64,000 nucleotides of DNA, taken from contig NC_050105.1 of the NCBI RefSeq assembly GCF_902167145.1, positions 121,599,898-121,663,897 on the forward strand, written 5' to 3'. The stretch is from Zea mays. Its lineage: Eukaryota > Streptophyta > Magnoliopsida > Poales > Poaceae. A model generated the notes under the pieces. The model was given only the letters and a program-made list of their open reading frames with translations. It was not told the origin of the DNA and ran no database searches. The position numbers and the translations under genes were made by a program. Each line of letters opens with the position of its first letter. Position 1 is the stretch's first letter. Below are positions 35,884 to 47,800 of the stretch, piece after piece.

Positions 35884-37763
35884 TTTTTTTTTTGAAAACT
35901 GGCAAGAGAATTGCCTGTTATATTAAAAAGAAGGTGAGAGCTAGCAAGTGCTAAAATATACAAGTACATCACACTAGGGAAGGAGACATTAAGTATGGTG
36001 ACACAAATGTCCCAAAACCAACCCCTCTCCTTCCCCAAAACCTACACCAGCCTTGCTAAGTGTTTTGCTCCTCCTAGAATCCACAGGCGGATTTGCTCCT
36101 TAATCATCGCTATAGTCTGTGTCACGGTCTTCTCTTTGTGCTCAAAGATTCGCGAGTTTCTCTCACACCAAATTGTCCAAGACACGAGGATGATGAGGGT
36201 TCGCAATCCCTTCACGCTTCTCACTGCGGATGTTGCAAGATTCGACCACCATTGGTGCACCGAATCTACAGGTTGCCAAGAAGAATGGTGGATCTCCGTA
36301 ATTGCAGCCCAAATACTCAAATCAGCCCAAATATGTCTGGTGAAGCAACATTCAGCAAACAGATGTAGTCCAGATTATGGGCATGAGGCGCATAGGACAC
36401 AGCGCGGATTATGAGGCCATCCCCTTCTTGCCAACCTGTCTGCTGTCCAAACTCTATTTTGAACAGCAAGCCAACTGAAGAATTTGCACTTTGGTGGCGC
36501 CCAAGCTCTCCAAATTATACTATTAAAATTCCTGCATGTGGAGCCATAAAATTGCGCTTGGTAGGCTGACTGAGTTGTGTACTGGCCACTCATAGTAAAC
36601 TTCCACTTGATAAGGTCGGGGGTATTGTGCATTAAGCGAAGCTGATTTACCTCGCACCATAATTGACAATATTCATGTATGTGCGCGGCAGAAAAATCAT
36701 TGTGATTAAAATGAAGGTCCTGAATCCATCGGTTGTTTGAGAGAGCCTCATGGATGGATCTATTTTTGTCGTTAGAAATGGAGTAGGTCAAAGGGAAGGT
36801 GTCTCTAGGTGTCATACCCCTTAGCCAGGCACTTTCCCAGAACAAAGAAGACTTACCATCCCCCACCCTGACTGAGGTTGCTGCTGCAAACAGTCTCCTG
36901 TCCAACATATTGCAAGGTATATCTTTCGCCATCCTCTGAGTATTTAACAGTTTCGCCTCCTGCCACAACCATCTGAGGCGTAAGGCCCGCGAGAAAAAAC
37001 CAAGGTGCAGAATGCCTAAACCACCGTATTGTTTTGGTCTTGCTGCACAGACCCAGTTGAGTTTGCATTTACCGCCGGTTAATCTCTCTGAACCAGCCCA
37101 AAGAAATTGCTTACGTTTTGAGTCAATGAAATCCAACACCCTTTGGGGCGGTTTTAGGGCTAGGAGCAGATAGGTGACCTGCGAGGTTAGCACTGCATTG
37201 ACTAGTGTGAGGCGGCCAGCCGCCGAAAGGTTTTTCCCGCTCCATGTACTCAGCTTTGCAGAGACTTTGTCAATCCATGGCTGGAAGTCCACCTGTTTGA
37301 GTCTGTTCATGGACAAAGGTAGTCCAAGGTATTTGAGGGGGAAGGAAGTCCTCGAGGCCGGTAGACCAGATAGAACGTCAGAGAGGTTGATGTTGTTACA
37401 CTGGATTGGCACTACTGTGGACTTGTGGAAATTTGTTTTTAGGCCTGTGGTTTCACCAAAAAGTTCCAGAATCCTTGCGAGCATAGATACCTCACCTTTT
37501 GTGGGTGTGACAAATATGACCGCATCATCCGCAAACATCGATATGCGCAGGTCGGGCGAGCGACCACGGAGCTTGGTGAGCATTCCGAATTCAGTTGCTA
37601 CTTTGAGGAGTCTTTGCAGGGGATCTATTGCAATGACAAAAAGAAGAGGAGATAGGGGGTCGCCTTGCCTTAGGCCTCGCCCGTGCCAGATAGGGGGATT
37701 TGGTACGCCGTTAAGGATGACTCTTGAGGTTGAGGTGGAGAGAATTGCCGCAATCCATTTCCG
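35884..37763 (-). mobile_element. 5'-truncated LINE (L1 type), 1.88 kb
   Basis: A minus-strand element ending in an A-run (plus-strand T-run 35884-35893). It is flanked by the 9-bp duplication CCATCGCCC at 35875-35883 and 37764-37772, as made by target-primed reverse transcription. The 5' end lies inside the reverse transcriptase domain, so the endonuclease and first ORF are absent. Confidence 0.9.
36042..37763 (-). pseudogene. LINE reverse transcriptase C-terminal part, frameshifted
   Basis: The open frame begins in host DNA at 37823 and enters the element at WIAAILSTSTSRVILNG. It contains the RT blocks GLRQGDPLSPLLF and FADD (catalytic Asp pair, near 37530), then the thumb-like LKYLGLPLS block, and it ends within a zinc-knuckle-like zf-RVT region (CKFFSWLAVQNRVWTADRLA and RCVLCASCP) at about 36378. 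A frameshift there leads to the remaining part at 36320-36042 (WTIWCERNSRIFEHKEK). It is a dead-on-arrival copy, since plant LINEs need the missing endonuclease. Confidence 0.88.
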
Positions 37764-37772
37764 CCATCGCCC

Positions 37773-38169
37773 ATCGCTACTACGTACACGCACGTCGCCC
37801 GTGCTCCTCGTCTCCTCATCCATCGTCCCTCCCTCCCGTCCGTCTAGCAGTCGTCTACACGTACGTGTACGTACAGCCTTTTTGCTTGACCATGATCTGG
37901 ATGATGATGTCTGATAGCAGCCGCAGACCTAGCTAGAGCCTATGTGCAGCCTAGCTAGCTATAGGCTGTAGCACTTGACTATACAGCTCGCAGACAACGG
38001 ACCCGTACGTGTGCACACTGCACTCGTGCAGTGCTGCGTGAGTACAGTGAAGTGCTCGGGTGTGTGCTTCTGTTCCAAAAGAATACTGTACAAACATTAC
38101 TCTAGTTGAGTGGTTCACATTTATTTTTACTAAAAATATCATTCATATATATATAATTTAGTTTAATAT
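37773..38169. other. Intergenic, no feature seen
   Basis: Short spacer between the LINE target site and the gypsy remnant. No gene or repeat recognised. Confidence 0.4.
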
Positions 38170-39320
38170 TAATTCATTATAAAAAAATAACTTTGCGCCG
38201 CGTTGTGTTTGGCACAAGCAGGACAAATTAATCTGTAATTCATCAAATTAATTAAATTTTTTTAGTCTAGATGATTCCTTTTACATCATTCCCCTCGTTC
38301 AAACCATTCTTCACGTAAAACCACTCTCTTGCCCGACCACCCATTCGACCACTTCATTTCTTCAGTACACAGAAGCCAGAAAACATTGCACCTCTTCGAT
38401 AAGCGAAGTTACAACAATCAAAGTTGTTGTGAAGGCCCCTAGTTGCCTTCGTTTTGAAAGTGTAATTCGTGGGTTTGGCTGAAGACTTCGCAGAAAGCTT
38501 CGGCGTCAGGGCTCAACGCCCTGGCTCCGCACAACCTAGATAAAAATTCATAAACGTGTTATCGCGTTTGGTGTGGGCTAGTGAAGGTATATGTTAAAAC
38601 CTTTTTCAGAACAACAACTACCGTTTTATGCAAATGAAATCTAAGCTCGCTTTCAGAAAGCTTTGGAACACGACAACCTCGTCCTCTTTTGCCTCTGGCA
38701 CTAAGTCATCGCCTCTTAGTCGCACCCAATCAGCATTGTCAATATAACCAAGTCGGTTAAGTACCTCAATATGTCCTCCCTTGATCTTTGATTTTACCGA
38801 AGTTCACGTGACTTGGCTTTGTAGGACGAATGGTAGTGATGTTCTCCTCAATGTCAATATCATCACTATCCCCGGATGGATTCACGGCGCCAGCTTCAGC
38901 CTGAGAGATCGTAACTTCTACCGCTGTCTCTGGCGCATCTGTCGAAGGTGCCAACAGCACCCCAGGCACAGTTTGCTCCTCGGCCATCTCTAGTGAAAAA
39001 GTATGAGCCTTGCAACTGGCTAAGGCTAGTTCAAAAGTAGTAGAGACGTTCGAAGTAAGCTTCGAACACAGCGGGTTCTGGCAGCAAGCGTAAGCAACAA
39101 ACACCAAGTAAAATGTTGTCGGGTACCATTTTTTTGTATGGGCAACTTTCGAAATTTAGCCGTTATCATCGGGCCCCTCCGGTCAGAGTGATCTCGTCCA
39201 CTCGATTCATAAGGAGTTTCGAGGAGGTGTTTTTCGGACCTTCGGTACAAAGCCTCCCAATTACATTATTTGTGATCTAAGCTTGTCATGAACGAACGAA
39301 CTCATCTCGCAAGGGGCTAC
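38170..39320 (+). mobile_element. 3' internal remnant of a gypsy element (Tat-like)
   Basis: It precedes an LTR beginning TGTTAGGGGCC at 39321 and ends in a polypurine-like tract (GCAAGGGGCTAC, about 39309-39320), so it should be the region between pol and the 3' LTR. No pol remains. It carries an antisense ORF (38766-38987). That layout is known from Tat-lineage elements such as maize Grande; the assignment is inference. The left edge is approximate. Confidence 0.45.
38766..38987 (-). CDS. Small antisense ORF in the gypsy remnant
   Basis: A 73-codon frame on the strand opposite to the LTR sense direction, with ATG at 38987 (MAEEQTVPG) and the end at 38766. It is open for a further 40 codons upstream without an ATG. 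The product is acidic in the middle (DSDDIDIEEN) and basic at the end (KPSHVNFGKIKDQGR). I do not recognise a domain. Tat-lineage gypsy elements often carry an antisense ORF of unknown function between pol and the 3' LTR, and this may be a piece of one. Confidence 0.4.
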   Translation of the reverse strand: MAEEQTVPGVLLAPSTDAPETAVEVTISQAEAGAVNPSGDSDDIDIEENITTIRPTKPSHVNFGKIKDQGRTY

Positions 39321-40019
39321 TGTTAGGGGCCTACCTTTGCCGAAGGTCCTCAAGTGACCTTTGTTTTTAAGTGAATAAAATGAATTCTAGGTATACACTT
39401 AATATCAGACGAAACTAAAACCTCGTCTGAAGAGCTATCAACAATAGCCGAAGAGCTTCATCACGAAGAAGCTTTCACGCGATGAAGGGCAAGACTTGCG
39501 TAGCAAAGGAGGAAGAAAGTACAATATTACCCTTGTCGGGGACCATAATTAGGGGTACCCCCAAGACTCCTAATCTCAGCTGGTAACCCCCATCAGCATA
39601 AAGCTGCAAAGGCCTGATGGGTGCGATTAAGGTCAAGGCTCAGTCCACTCAACAGACACGATCTCGCCTCACCCGAGCCCAGCCTCGGGCAAGGGCAGTC
39701 GACCCCGGAGGATTCACGTCTCGCCCGAGGGCCCCCTCAAGCAACGGACACACCTTCGGCTCGCCCGAGGCCCAGTCTTCGACGAGAAGCAACCTTGGCC
39801 AGATCGCCACGCCGACCGACCGTATCGCAGGAGCATTTAATGCAAGGATCACCTGACACCTTATCCTGACGAGCGCTCTTCAGTCGACAGAGCCGAAGTG
39901 ACCGCAGTCACTTCGCCGCTCCACTGACCGACCTGACAAGAAGACAGCACCGCCTGTGTCGCTCCGACTGCTGTGCCACTCGACAGAGTGAGGCTGACAG
40001 CAGTCAAGTCCGGCCTCGG

Positions 40020-40385
40020 GCGCCATAGGAAGCTCCGCCTCGCCCGACCCCAGGGCTCGGCCCCCGTCTCGGCCTCGGACGATGGACTCCGCCTCGCCCG
40101 ACCCCAGGGCTCGGGCTCAGCCTCGGCTCCGGAAGACGACGAACTCCGCCTCGCCCGACCCCAGGGCTCGGACTCAGCCTCGGCTCCGGAAGACGACGAA
40201 CTCCGCCTCGCCCGACCCCAGGGCTCGGACTCAACCTTGGCTCCGGAAGACGACGAACTCCGCCTCGCCCGAGCCCATGGCTCGGACTCAGCCGTGGCCT
40301 CGGACGATGGTCTCCGCCTCGCCCGACCCAGGGCTCGGACTCGACCTCGACCTCGGAGGACCCTCCGCCTCGCCCGACCTAGGGC
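40020..40385 (+). repeat. Tandem repeat of about 57-60 bp inside the gypsy LTR
   Basis: Six imperfect units each carry CTCCGCCTCGCCCGA followed by CCAGGGCTCGG and a TCAGCCTCGGCTCCGG stretch. The repeats give open frames on both strands that have no biological content. Confidence 0.85.
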
Positions 40386-40471
40386 TCAGACCGACCACGT
40401 CATAGGGGGGGCCATCATTACCCTACCCCTAGCTAGCTCAGGCTACGGGGAACAAGACCGACGTCCCATCT

Positions 40472-42157
40472 TGTAGGATCTAGGACACCGGCTAGAGGGG
40501 GGTGAATAGACGGTTTTGACTAAAAACAATGATACTAAGTAAATTTAATCAATACAACAAGAGGAATAAATTTACTAGTGTTAATAAGTAAACAATGTAT
40601 GAAAGACAACTACGGAGATTGAATACTTGAAGAACAATAAGCAAAGCACTAATCAATTGCAAGGCAATAAGTAATGCTAGAAGGAATAGACACCGAAATT
40701 TATCCCGTGGTATCGGTGATTTGCCGATCACCCCTAATCCACGTTGAGGTGGACTTCAATCTCTCACTTGCTCCTCTATCAAGACACAACTTGATCTTTG
40801 AGCCAAGTGGACAAGAAATCACTCAATACCTCGATTCCACTAATGTCACCTTTGCCGCTCCGGCGAGGTATGCGCGAACCCCTCACAATCAACACCGCGG
40901 CTTCTCCACAATCTTCTTAGAGAGCTCGACGGAGACAATCACCCGAGCCGTCTAGGAGGCGGCAACCTCCAAGAGTAACAAGCCAACGACGTTTGCTCGG
41001 TGTACCACCTAGTGCCTCAAGAATCACCAATTGATGCAAATGCACTAGGAACCCTCAATCTCTCACTAGAATGCAATCTCAAGCAAGGAGTGTGAGAGAG
41101 TGAGTTGGAGGATCACAAATGAGCTCAATGTGTGCAAGGAATGGCCAAGAGAGGTCTCACACACGAGCTACCCTTCTATTTATAGTCCCCCATCTAAAAC
41201 CAACCGTTATGTGCAAAAGGGGGCAGTTCTGCGCACACGCGGACCGTCCGTGCCCTAGGGCCGGACGGTCCGCCGTACACCATAACGGCTATAATGACCG
41301 TTGAAACATGTCAGAGCAGACTCAAAAGGTGGGTCCGGACAGTCCGCCCTTCAAGGCCGGACCGTCCGCGACCTGGCAATTTCAAACACCCGAGCCTCGG
41401 ATCAAACGGAGTTAACACACGCGGACCGTCCGGCTATAAATCCCGGACCGTCCGCGACCTGAGACAGTACTGTCCGGACTGGTCCCCCGGACCGTCCGTA
41501 GTACAAATCAATAAAAACACACAGTCTCTGTCCAAAAACGAGTTATACACATGCGTACCGTCCGCGCCTCACAGGCGGACCGTCCGCCTATAATTCAGGG
41601 ACTGACCCGAAGCCACCTTCCTCTGGTCAGGACTGCGGACGGTCCGGCCCTAAGGCCCGGACGGTCCGCAGTGCAATAGAACACAGAGTCAACACAAATG
41701 GTCAAACCCCGGACCCTCTGGAGGATCGCGGACGGTCCGCCCCCAAGGGCCGGACAGTCCGCGCGACCAAGACTTCTCAAATTTCAAACATGCTTTTGAA
41801 TGAACTTTTAACTCACGAAATGAGAAGCGCTGTTAGCCCTTATGCAAATGCAACTACTTGATGCTCTATGAGGCACTAAGTTTTACACAGATCTAAGTCA
41901 TTGACCCCTCTTAATAGTACGGCTATCTAGCCTACTAATCCGGTCAGGTATCTTCTCTAAACACCTCAAGACCGGCAAAAGTAAAACCTATATTATACCT
42001 TTGCCTTCATCTGATCCACAACCAATGCGTATGACTCTTCAACATTTCCTGTTCTATGTGGTCCAACCCTGCATTCTTATTTCTCCAAGAATCGTTAGTC
42101 CACAAGTAGTTGTCATTAATTACCAAAACATTACCAAAGGGGCCTAGATGATTCACA
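40472..42157 (-). repeat. 3' LTR of copia element 2 (1686 bp)
   Basis: Near-identical to 50134-51819. 41240-41770 holds a dense array of GCGGACCGTCCGC/CCGGACGGTCCG palindromes. A TATA-like motif is at 41176-41185. Confidence 0.96.
41176..41185 (-). promoter_or_regulatory. TATA motif in the 3' LTR of copia element 2
   Basis: CTATAAATAG on the minus strand. The same motif is at 50842-50851 in the 5' LTR. Confidence 0.6.
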
Positions 42158-42170
42158 ATCTCCCCCTTTT
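42158..42170 (-). other. Polypurine tract of copia element 2
   Basis: AAAAAGGGGGAGATT on the minus strand abuts the 3' LTR start (TGTGAATC). The same tract is found in copia element 1. Confidence 0.85.
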
Positions 42171-42769
42171 TGGTAATTGATGACAACACCACATAGTATA
42201 TTAAAGAGAAGTTTAGTTTCTCCAAATCTCTCTCATACCTAAGGTATAAGATAGATCTTGGAGATGAGTTTCATAGGACTTATCTTGATTTGAAGTTCTG
42301 TCCAAGAGATAGATAAATCCCAATAAAAAACTCAGTATGCAAGAAAGGCTCCCCCTAAGTGTGTGCAGGATTATTTGAAGTTGAAGATATAACACACATA
42401 ATATATTGGAGCTTGATGGAGACTTTCCTACAATCATGGTTATCGAGGCATACAAGAGATAATCCGTAGAGTGAGCGCAACAATTATAATCACATCTCGA
42501 TTAACCACACACAGAGTAATTTGAACTAAAACATAGTTCATCCCACAGAATATTACAGATAATAGTCCACAGACATACGACATAGAGTTAATGGATCAAA
42601 CCAAGTTCCGAATGCATAAGACATAAACTAAAGCGGCATGAAAAGGTAAAATGCATATGCATGGTCTTGATGTCCACATAGAACCACCAACTCCCCCTGA
42701 AAGAAACGCCAGACAACTTCTCTTCCACTTCTCTCCCCCTTTGGCATCAATTGCCAGAAAGGAGAGGCC

Positions 42770-44335
42770 TCACTGATCACTCGGCGGAGGATGCATGTTG
42801 TAGTAATGAGTGCTGAAGGTGTCAAACAGGGAGGAGAACTGGCCAAAGTCCTGCTGGAGCTGCTGCTGCCTCTGACTTATATCATGCATGTTGTCAGTTG
42901 TAGAAAGATTGTCAAACTGACTGGAGAGAGCACCCATGTTATCTTGAAAACTTTGTTGCATATTATTCAGCCTTGACATGATGGGATCAGTGACATTAGT
43001 GTGAATTTGATCACGAAACTCAGAAAATTCAGAGTTAAGTGCATCCCAGTTACTGTCAAAGCGAGACTGCATGTCATCAAGGCGGTGATCCACATGTGAC
43101 ATCAGGCCATCAAAGCGAGCATCAATATGAGTCTCCAGCCCTTGCTGCATATTGTGAAAATAAGGATCAAAATATCCTGGAGCAGGCTCCCAATAGTGCT
43201 GAGGCTGAGGAGGAGGTGGAGGAGGAGGCATCTGCTGTTCCTCAACATTAGGAGCTGCTCCACCCTCATAGCCAGGGTCTTCCTCATCATCTGGGAATGG
43301 AGTGAGTGGCCTGGTGAGAAATCCTATCTCATTCTTAAAAGGCCTGAATGGAGTGTGAACAATCTCGCATGGGCCCTCAAATCTTGTCTTGGATTTGATG
43401 AGAGCCATAATGTATGGAGCATATGCCAAGTTTTGATTCTTGTCCATCTTTAAATCATTAAGCTGCCTCATCATGAAAAGAACAATGTTCATGACTTCAC
43501 CATGCATGATGTGCTGGATTATGTTCCAGAACTTATCTCGAATTTTACTCTTATCACCACTTTTGGGAAGAATGGTGACTCTGGCAATCTTGTTGATGAC
43601 AGCAGGATGATGTCGGAGGCCTGCTGTCTCTCCAAACCTCCTGGGTATACCGAGCCTGGCTGGCTCATAAAATTGCACAAAATCCTCAAAATTATCTTTA
43701 GTATAAAGATCCAGCCCAGCAGAAATGGTGCCATAGTCCAGACTGTTGGCAGCGGCAAAGTCAGCAAAAGAAGCAGAATAGCGCTTGAAGCCAGTCATCC
43801 AGGTGATAGATTCTTCTGCAATGTCAATCTCAGAGGTAGCCAGGAATTGCTTAACTGCCATTTCATTGAAATCGGTGCGTTGCCCCATAAACTGATATAG
43901 TCCACATGTTTCAAACTTGGGGATGAGACCCTCCATGACTGATTGACTGAGCAAGAAGGACCAATCAATCACCTGATGCTTATGAAAATTGGTATCCACC
44001 AGGGTGCCCCAAAAGACATCAAACTGCAGCTGAGTGTGGAAAAACTGGATATTAGTATCAGATGGCAGAGCATACTGGTTCACAGTCCGTCTAGAGCAGT
44101 ACTCAGCCATAGAAAATCTCCGCTTGGGATAAGTCCATCCTTGGATATCAATAGGATAATCAGGATGAACATGAAGAAAATCTTCAGCATCCATAGATTC
44201 AGTGCCCCCAGCTGAGGATTGGGCCTCTGAATCAGTGGTCGGTGTATAGTCATCATCATTGCCACGAGGGCGCTTGGATTTAAAGCGACCTGCAAGTTTC
44301 TTGCGGAGACCACCAAAACCACGTGATGAAGACAT
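42770..44335 (-). CDS. Third ORF of copia element 2, after pol
   Basis: 521 codons from the ATG at 44335 (MSSSRGFGGLRKKL). The frame is open 14 codons further upstream, but without an ATG. The start is basic (RKKLAGRFKSKRPRG), then comes an acidic Ser-rich stretch. A globular middle of about 250 residues follows (PKRRFSMAEYC, FETCGLYQFMGQRTDFNE, PARLGIPRRF, KFWNIIQHIMHGEVMNIVLFMMRQL). Then come a Pro-rich linker (EEQQMPPPPPPPQPQ) and a C-terminal coiled-coil-like region of heptad-like Asp/Arg/Phe repeats. I see no signal peptide and no convincing membrane span. SIRE/Maximus elements often carry an ORF at this place, sometimes called envelope-like; the content here speaks against a membrane glycoprotein. 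The function is unknown. It has the same strand and order as gag and pol and no visible lesion. Confidence 0.85.
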   Translation of the reverse strand: MSSSRGFGGLRKKLAGRFKSKRPRGNDDDYTPTTDSEAQSSAGGTESMDAEDFLHVHPDYPIDIQGWTYPKRRFSMAEYCSRRTVNQYALPSDTNIQFFHTQLQFDVFWGTLVDTNFHKHQVIDWSFLLSQSVMEGLIPKFETCGLYQFMGQRTDFNEMAVKQFLATSEIDIAEESITWMTGFKRYSASFADFAAANSLDYGTISAGLDLYTKDNFEDFVQFYEPARLGIPRRFGETAGLRHHPAVINKIARVTILPKSGDKSKIRDKFWNIIQHIMHGEVMNIVLFMMRQLNDLKMDKNQNLAYAPYIMALIKSKTRFEGPCEIVHTPFRPFKNEIGFLTRPLTPFPDDEEDPGYEGGAAPNVEEQQMPPPPPPPQPQHYWEPAPGYFDPYFHNMQQGLETHIDARFDGLMSHVDHRLDDMQSRFDSNWDALNSEFSEFRDQIHTNVTDPIMSRLNNMQQSFQDNMGALSSQFDNLSTTDNMHDISQRQQQLQQDFGQFSSLFDTFSTHYYNMHPPPSDQ

Positions 44336-44339
44336 GTTG

Positions 44340-44640
44340 ATGGAATGTTGCCACAAGCTGTCGGACTGTCCGCGCAAATCTTCACTTCACCGTCCGTGCA
44401 CACTCGACACAGGGGAGTATTTGGTGAGAAGAGAGCTAGAGAGAACAAGCAAATGGGCACAACTGGCAAGTCTGCGGGCACTGCCTCTTTTTCTGCCCTG
44501 TCGCGGACGGTCCGCGCTGGGGCGGCGGACGGTCCGCGCCCTGATGATCTCAGACGGTCTGCGAGGCTGATCGGACTGTCCATTTCCTGATGCTGCGGAC
44601 GGTCCGCGGTCCATGGGCGGACGGTCCGCGGCCTGACACT
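44340..44640 (-). repeat. LTR-like palindromes between pol and ORF3
   Basis: At least six GCGGACGGTCCGC-type palindromes or half sites occur here (near 44366, 44503, 44525, 44550, 44593 and 44619), directly upstream of the ORF3 start. This motif otherwise occurs in the element's LTRs. Confidence 0.8.
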
Positions 44641-44891
44641 CATTTTTCCAATTTCTGTCCACTTTCAGATTTTGAATTCCGAATCCGAATTGGTGCTCAT
44701 ATATGGACATTTTGACCAATCCAAGAGTTGGTATGCATGCATATACATATGATGTAATTGAGTAATGCAAAATTTTTGAATTAAACTATCTAGAGTAATT
44801 AGAAATAAAAGAATGCACAAATAATACCAAATAAATAGCATAAAGAGCATACTTAGACCCGAGATGCAAGACGACACATGTGTGATCAACT

Positions 44892-47800
44892 TTAAGCCAC
44901 ATTTGAGATATCGAGCACATTCATTTCACTTCTTAGAGAACAAAATCTTGTTTCATCCAAAGGTTTTGTAAAAATGTCTGCTAATTGATCATCGGTGCCA
45001 ATGGAATAAATAGAGATATCTCCCTTGCCAACATGATCTCTTAAGAAGTGATGCCGTATATCAATATGCTTGGTTCTTGAGTGTTGGACCGGATTGGTAG
45101 CCAATTTTACCGCACTCTCATTATCACACATGAGAGGCACATTCTTGAAAATAACTCCATAGTCCAATAAGGTTTGTTTCATCCATAATAGTTGAGCACA
45201 ACAATTTCCGGCCGATATATATTCCGCCTCGGCGGTAGATAGAGCAACCGAATTTTGTTTCTTAGAAGACCATGAAACAAGAGATCTACCAAGAAATTGA
45301 CAACAACCGGAGGTGCTTTTTCTATCAACTTTGCACCCCGCATAGTCCGAATCCGAATATCCAATTAATTCAAATTGTGCACCCTTGGGATACCATAGAC
45401 CAACATTGGGAGTATACTTCAAGTATCTTAGAATTCTTTTAGCGGTCTTCAAGTGAATCTCTCTAGGAGAAGCTTGAAATCGAGCACACATGCATACACT
45501 AAACATAACATCGGGCCTAGATGCGGTAATATAAAGCAAACTACCAATTATTGAACGATAAAGTTTTTGATCAACTATAGTACCTCCTTCATCTAAGTCT
45601 AGATGACCATTTGTTGCCATTGGAGTCTTGATAGGCTTAGCATTTTCTAAACCAAACTTCTTGAGCATGTCCTTCAAATATTTTGATTGACTTATAAAAA
45701 TTCCATCTTTCAATTGTTTGATTTGAAGGCCAAGAAAGAAGCTCAATTCTCCTATCATAGACATTTCAAATTCTTTTGACATCATTTTTCCGAACTCCTC
45801 ACAAAATAATTCATTAGTAGATCCAAAAATAATATCGTCAACGTAGATTTGACAAACAAATAAATCTTTGCCAATTCTTTTAGTGAATAGAGTAGTGTCA
45901 ACCTTCCCAATTTTGAAGTCTTTGGAAAGCAAGAAATCCCTAAGCCTTTCATACCAAGCGCGTGGAGCTTGCTTAAGCCCATAGAGAGCTTTAGAAAGCT
46001 TGAACACATGGTTAGGTCTTTTGGGGTCCTCAAAGCCGGGAGGTTGTTCAACATACACTAGTTCACTAATCTTACCATTTAGGAAGGCACTCTTTACATC
46101 CATTTGGTAGAGCTTGATATTGTGTGCACAAGCATAAGCAAGTAGGATCCGGATTGCTTCTAATCTTGCTACGGGAGCAAATGTCTCCCCAAAATCCAAT
46201 CCCTCAATTTGAGTATATCCTTGTGCAACTAATCTTGCCTTGTTTCTTACTACCACACCATCTTCATTGTGCTTATTGCGAAACACCCATTTTGTACCAA
46301 TAACATTTTGGTTCTTTGGTCTCTCAACAAGCTCCCAAACTTCATTTCGAGCAAAGTTATTTAATTCTTCATGCATTGCATTCACCCAATCAACATCAAG
46401 TAGAGCTTCATCTACACGGTTAGGTTCCATACAAGATACAAAAGAGAAATGTTCACAAAATGAAGCTATGCGAGAGCGAGTTTGAACACCCTTACTAATA
46501 TCACCCACAATTTGATCAACCGGGTGATCCTTCACAATGGAATGATGAATTCTTGATACCGTTTGATAATTGCTTGTTGAAGCATTAGGAGGAATCGAAG
46601 GTCTTGAAGTACCTTGATCATGAGTATCCATGGTTTCATTGAGTTGTTGGCTTTGGTGATCTTCCTCATTTATAGTTGAGGATGAGGGAATGACAACCAC
46701 ACTATCTTCATCATCATCTTCCTTTGGTTTTATTTCACCAACGGCCATTGTTTTCATTGCATTTATCAATTGAGTTCCCCCAACATCATCGAGATTTTCA
46801 CTCTCATCTTGAGACCCATTTGTTTCATCGAATTCAACATCATATGCTTCCTCAATAATACCATGAGTTTTGTTGAAGACTCTATAAGCCTTACTATTTG
46901 ATGAATATCCAAGAAGAAAACCCTCATCACATTTCTTCTCAAATTTAGAAAGCCGGCTTCCCTTTCTTAAAATATAACATTTGCAACCGAATACCCTAAA
47001 ATATGAGATATTTGGCTTTCTACCAATGAGCAATTCATATGGAGTTTTCTTCAAGAGCTTGTGACAATATAGTCTATTTGATGAATGACAAGCGGTATTT
47101 ATTGCCTCGACCCAATAAGAATCCGATATATTATATTCCGCTAACATAGACCTTGCCATATCAATAAGAGTTCTATTCTTTCTTTCAACAATACCGTTTT
47201 GTTCCGGGGTATATTTGGAAGAGAATTCATGTTTGATACCTTTGTCATTACAATATTGATCAATTCTTGCATTTTTGAATTCCGACCCATTATCACTTCT
47301 AACCTTTTTGATGTCAAAGTCAAATTGATTTTGCGCCAATATAGCAAATGACTTGAATGTTTCAAACACATTGGATTTGTCTCGTAGAAAATAAACCCAA
47401 GTAAATCTTGAATAGTCATCCACAATCACAAGACAATAAGAATTACCACCAATACTTACAAAAGATGTGGGCCCAAATAAATCCATGTGAAGTAATTCCA
47501 AAGGTCGATGAGTGGACATTTGACTTTTATTTGGATGAGTGTTTGCCACTTGCTTACCGGCTTGACAAGAGCTACACAATTTGTTCTTTTCAAACTTCAC
47601 ATCTTTTAAGCCTCGAACTAAGTCATGCTTGGTTAGCGGATTGAGTTGCTTCATCCCAACATGACCAAGTCTTCTATGCCATAACCAACCTAGTGAAGCT
47701 TTTGAAAATAAGCAAGTTGTGAGCTTTGCCTCATTAGATGAGAAATCAACAAGATAAAGATTTTCATGTCTAAAACCTTTAAACTTAAGATTGCTACCAT

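Noticed and set aside
39973..40476. 167-codon frame with SASAPEDDELRLARPQGSD-type repeats
   Set aside because: This is the tandem repeat of a gypsy LTR translated by chance; the opposite strand is open too.
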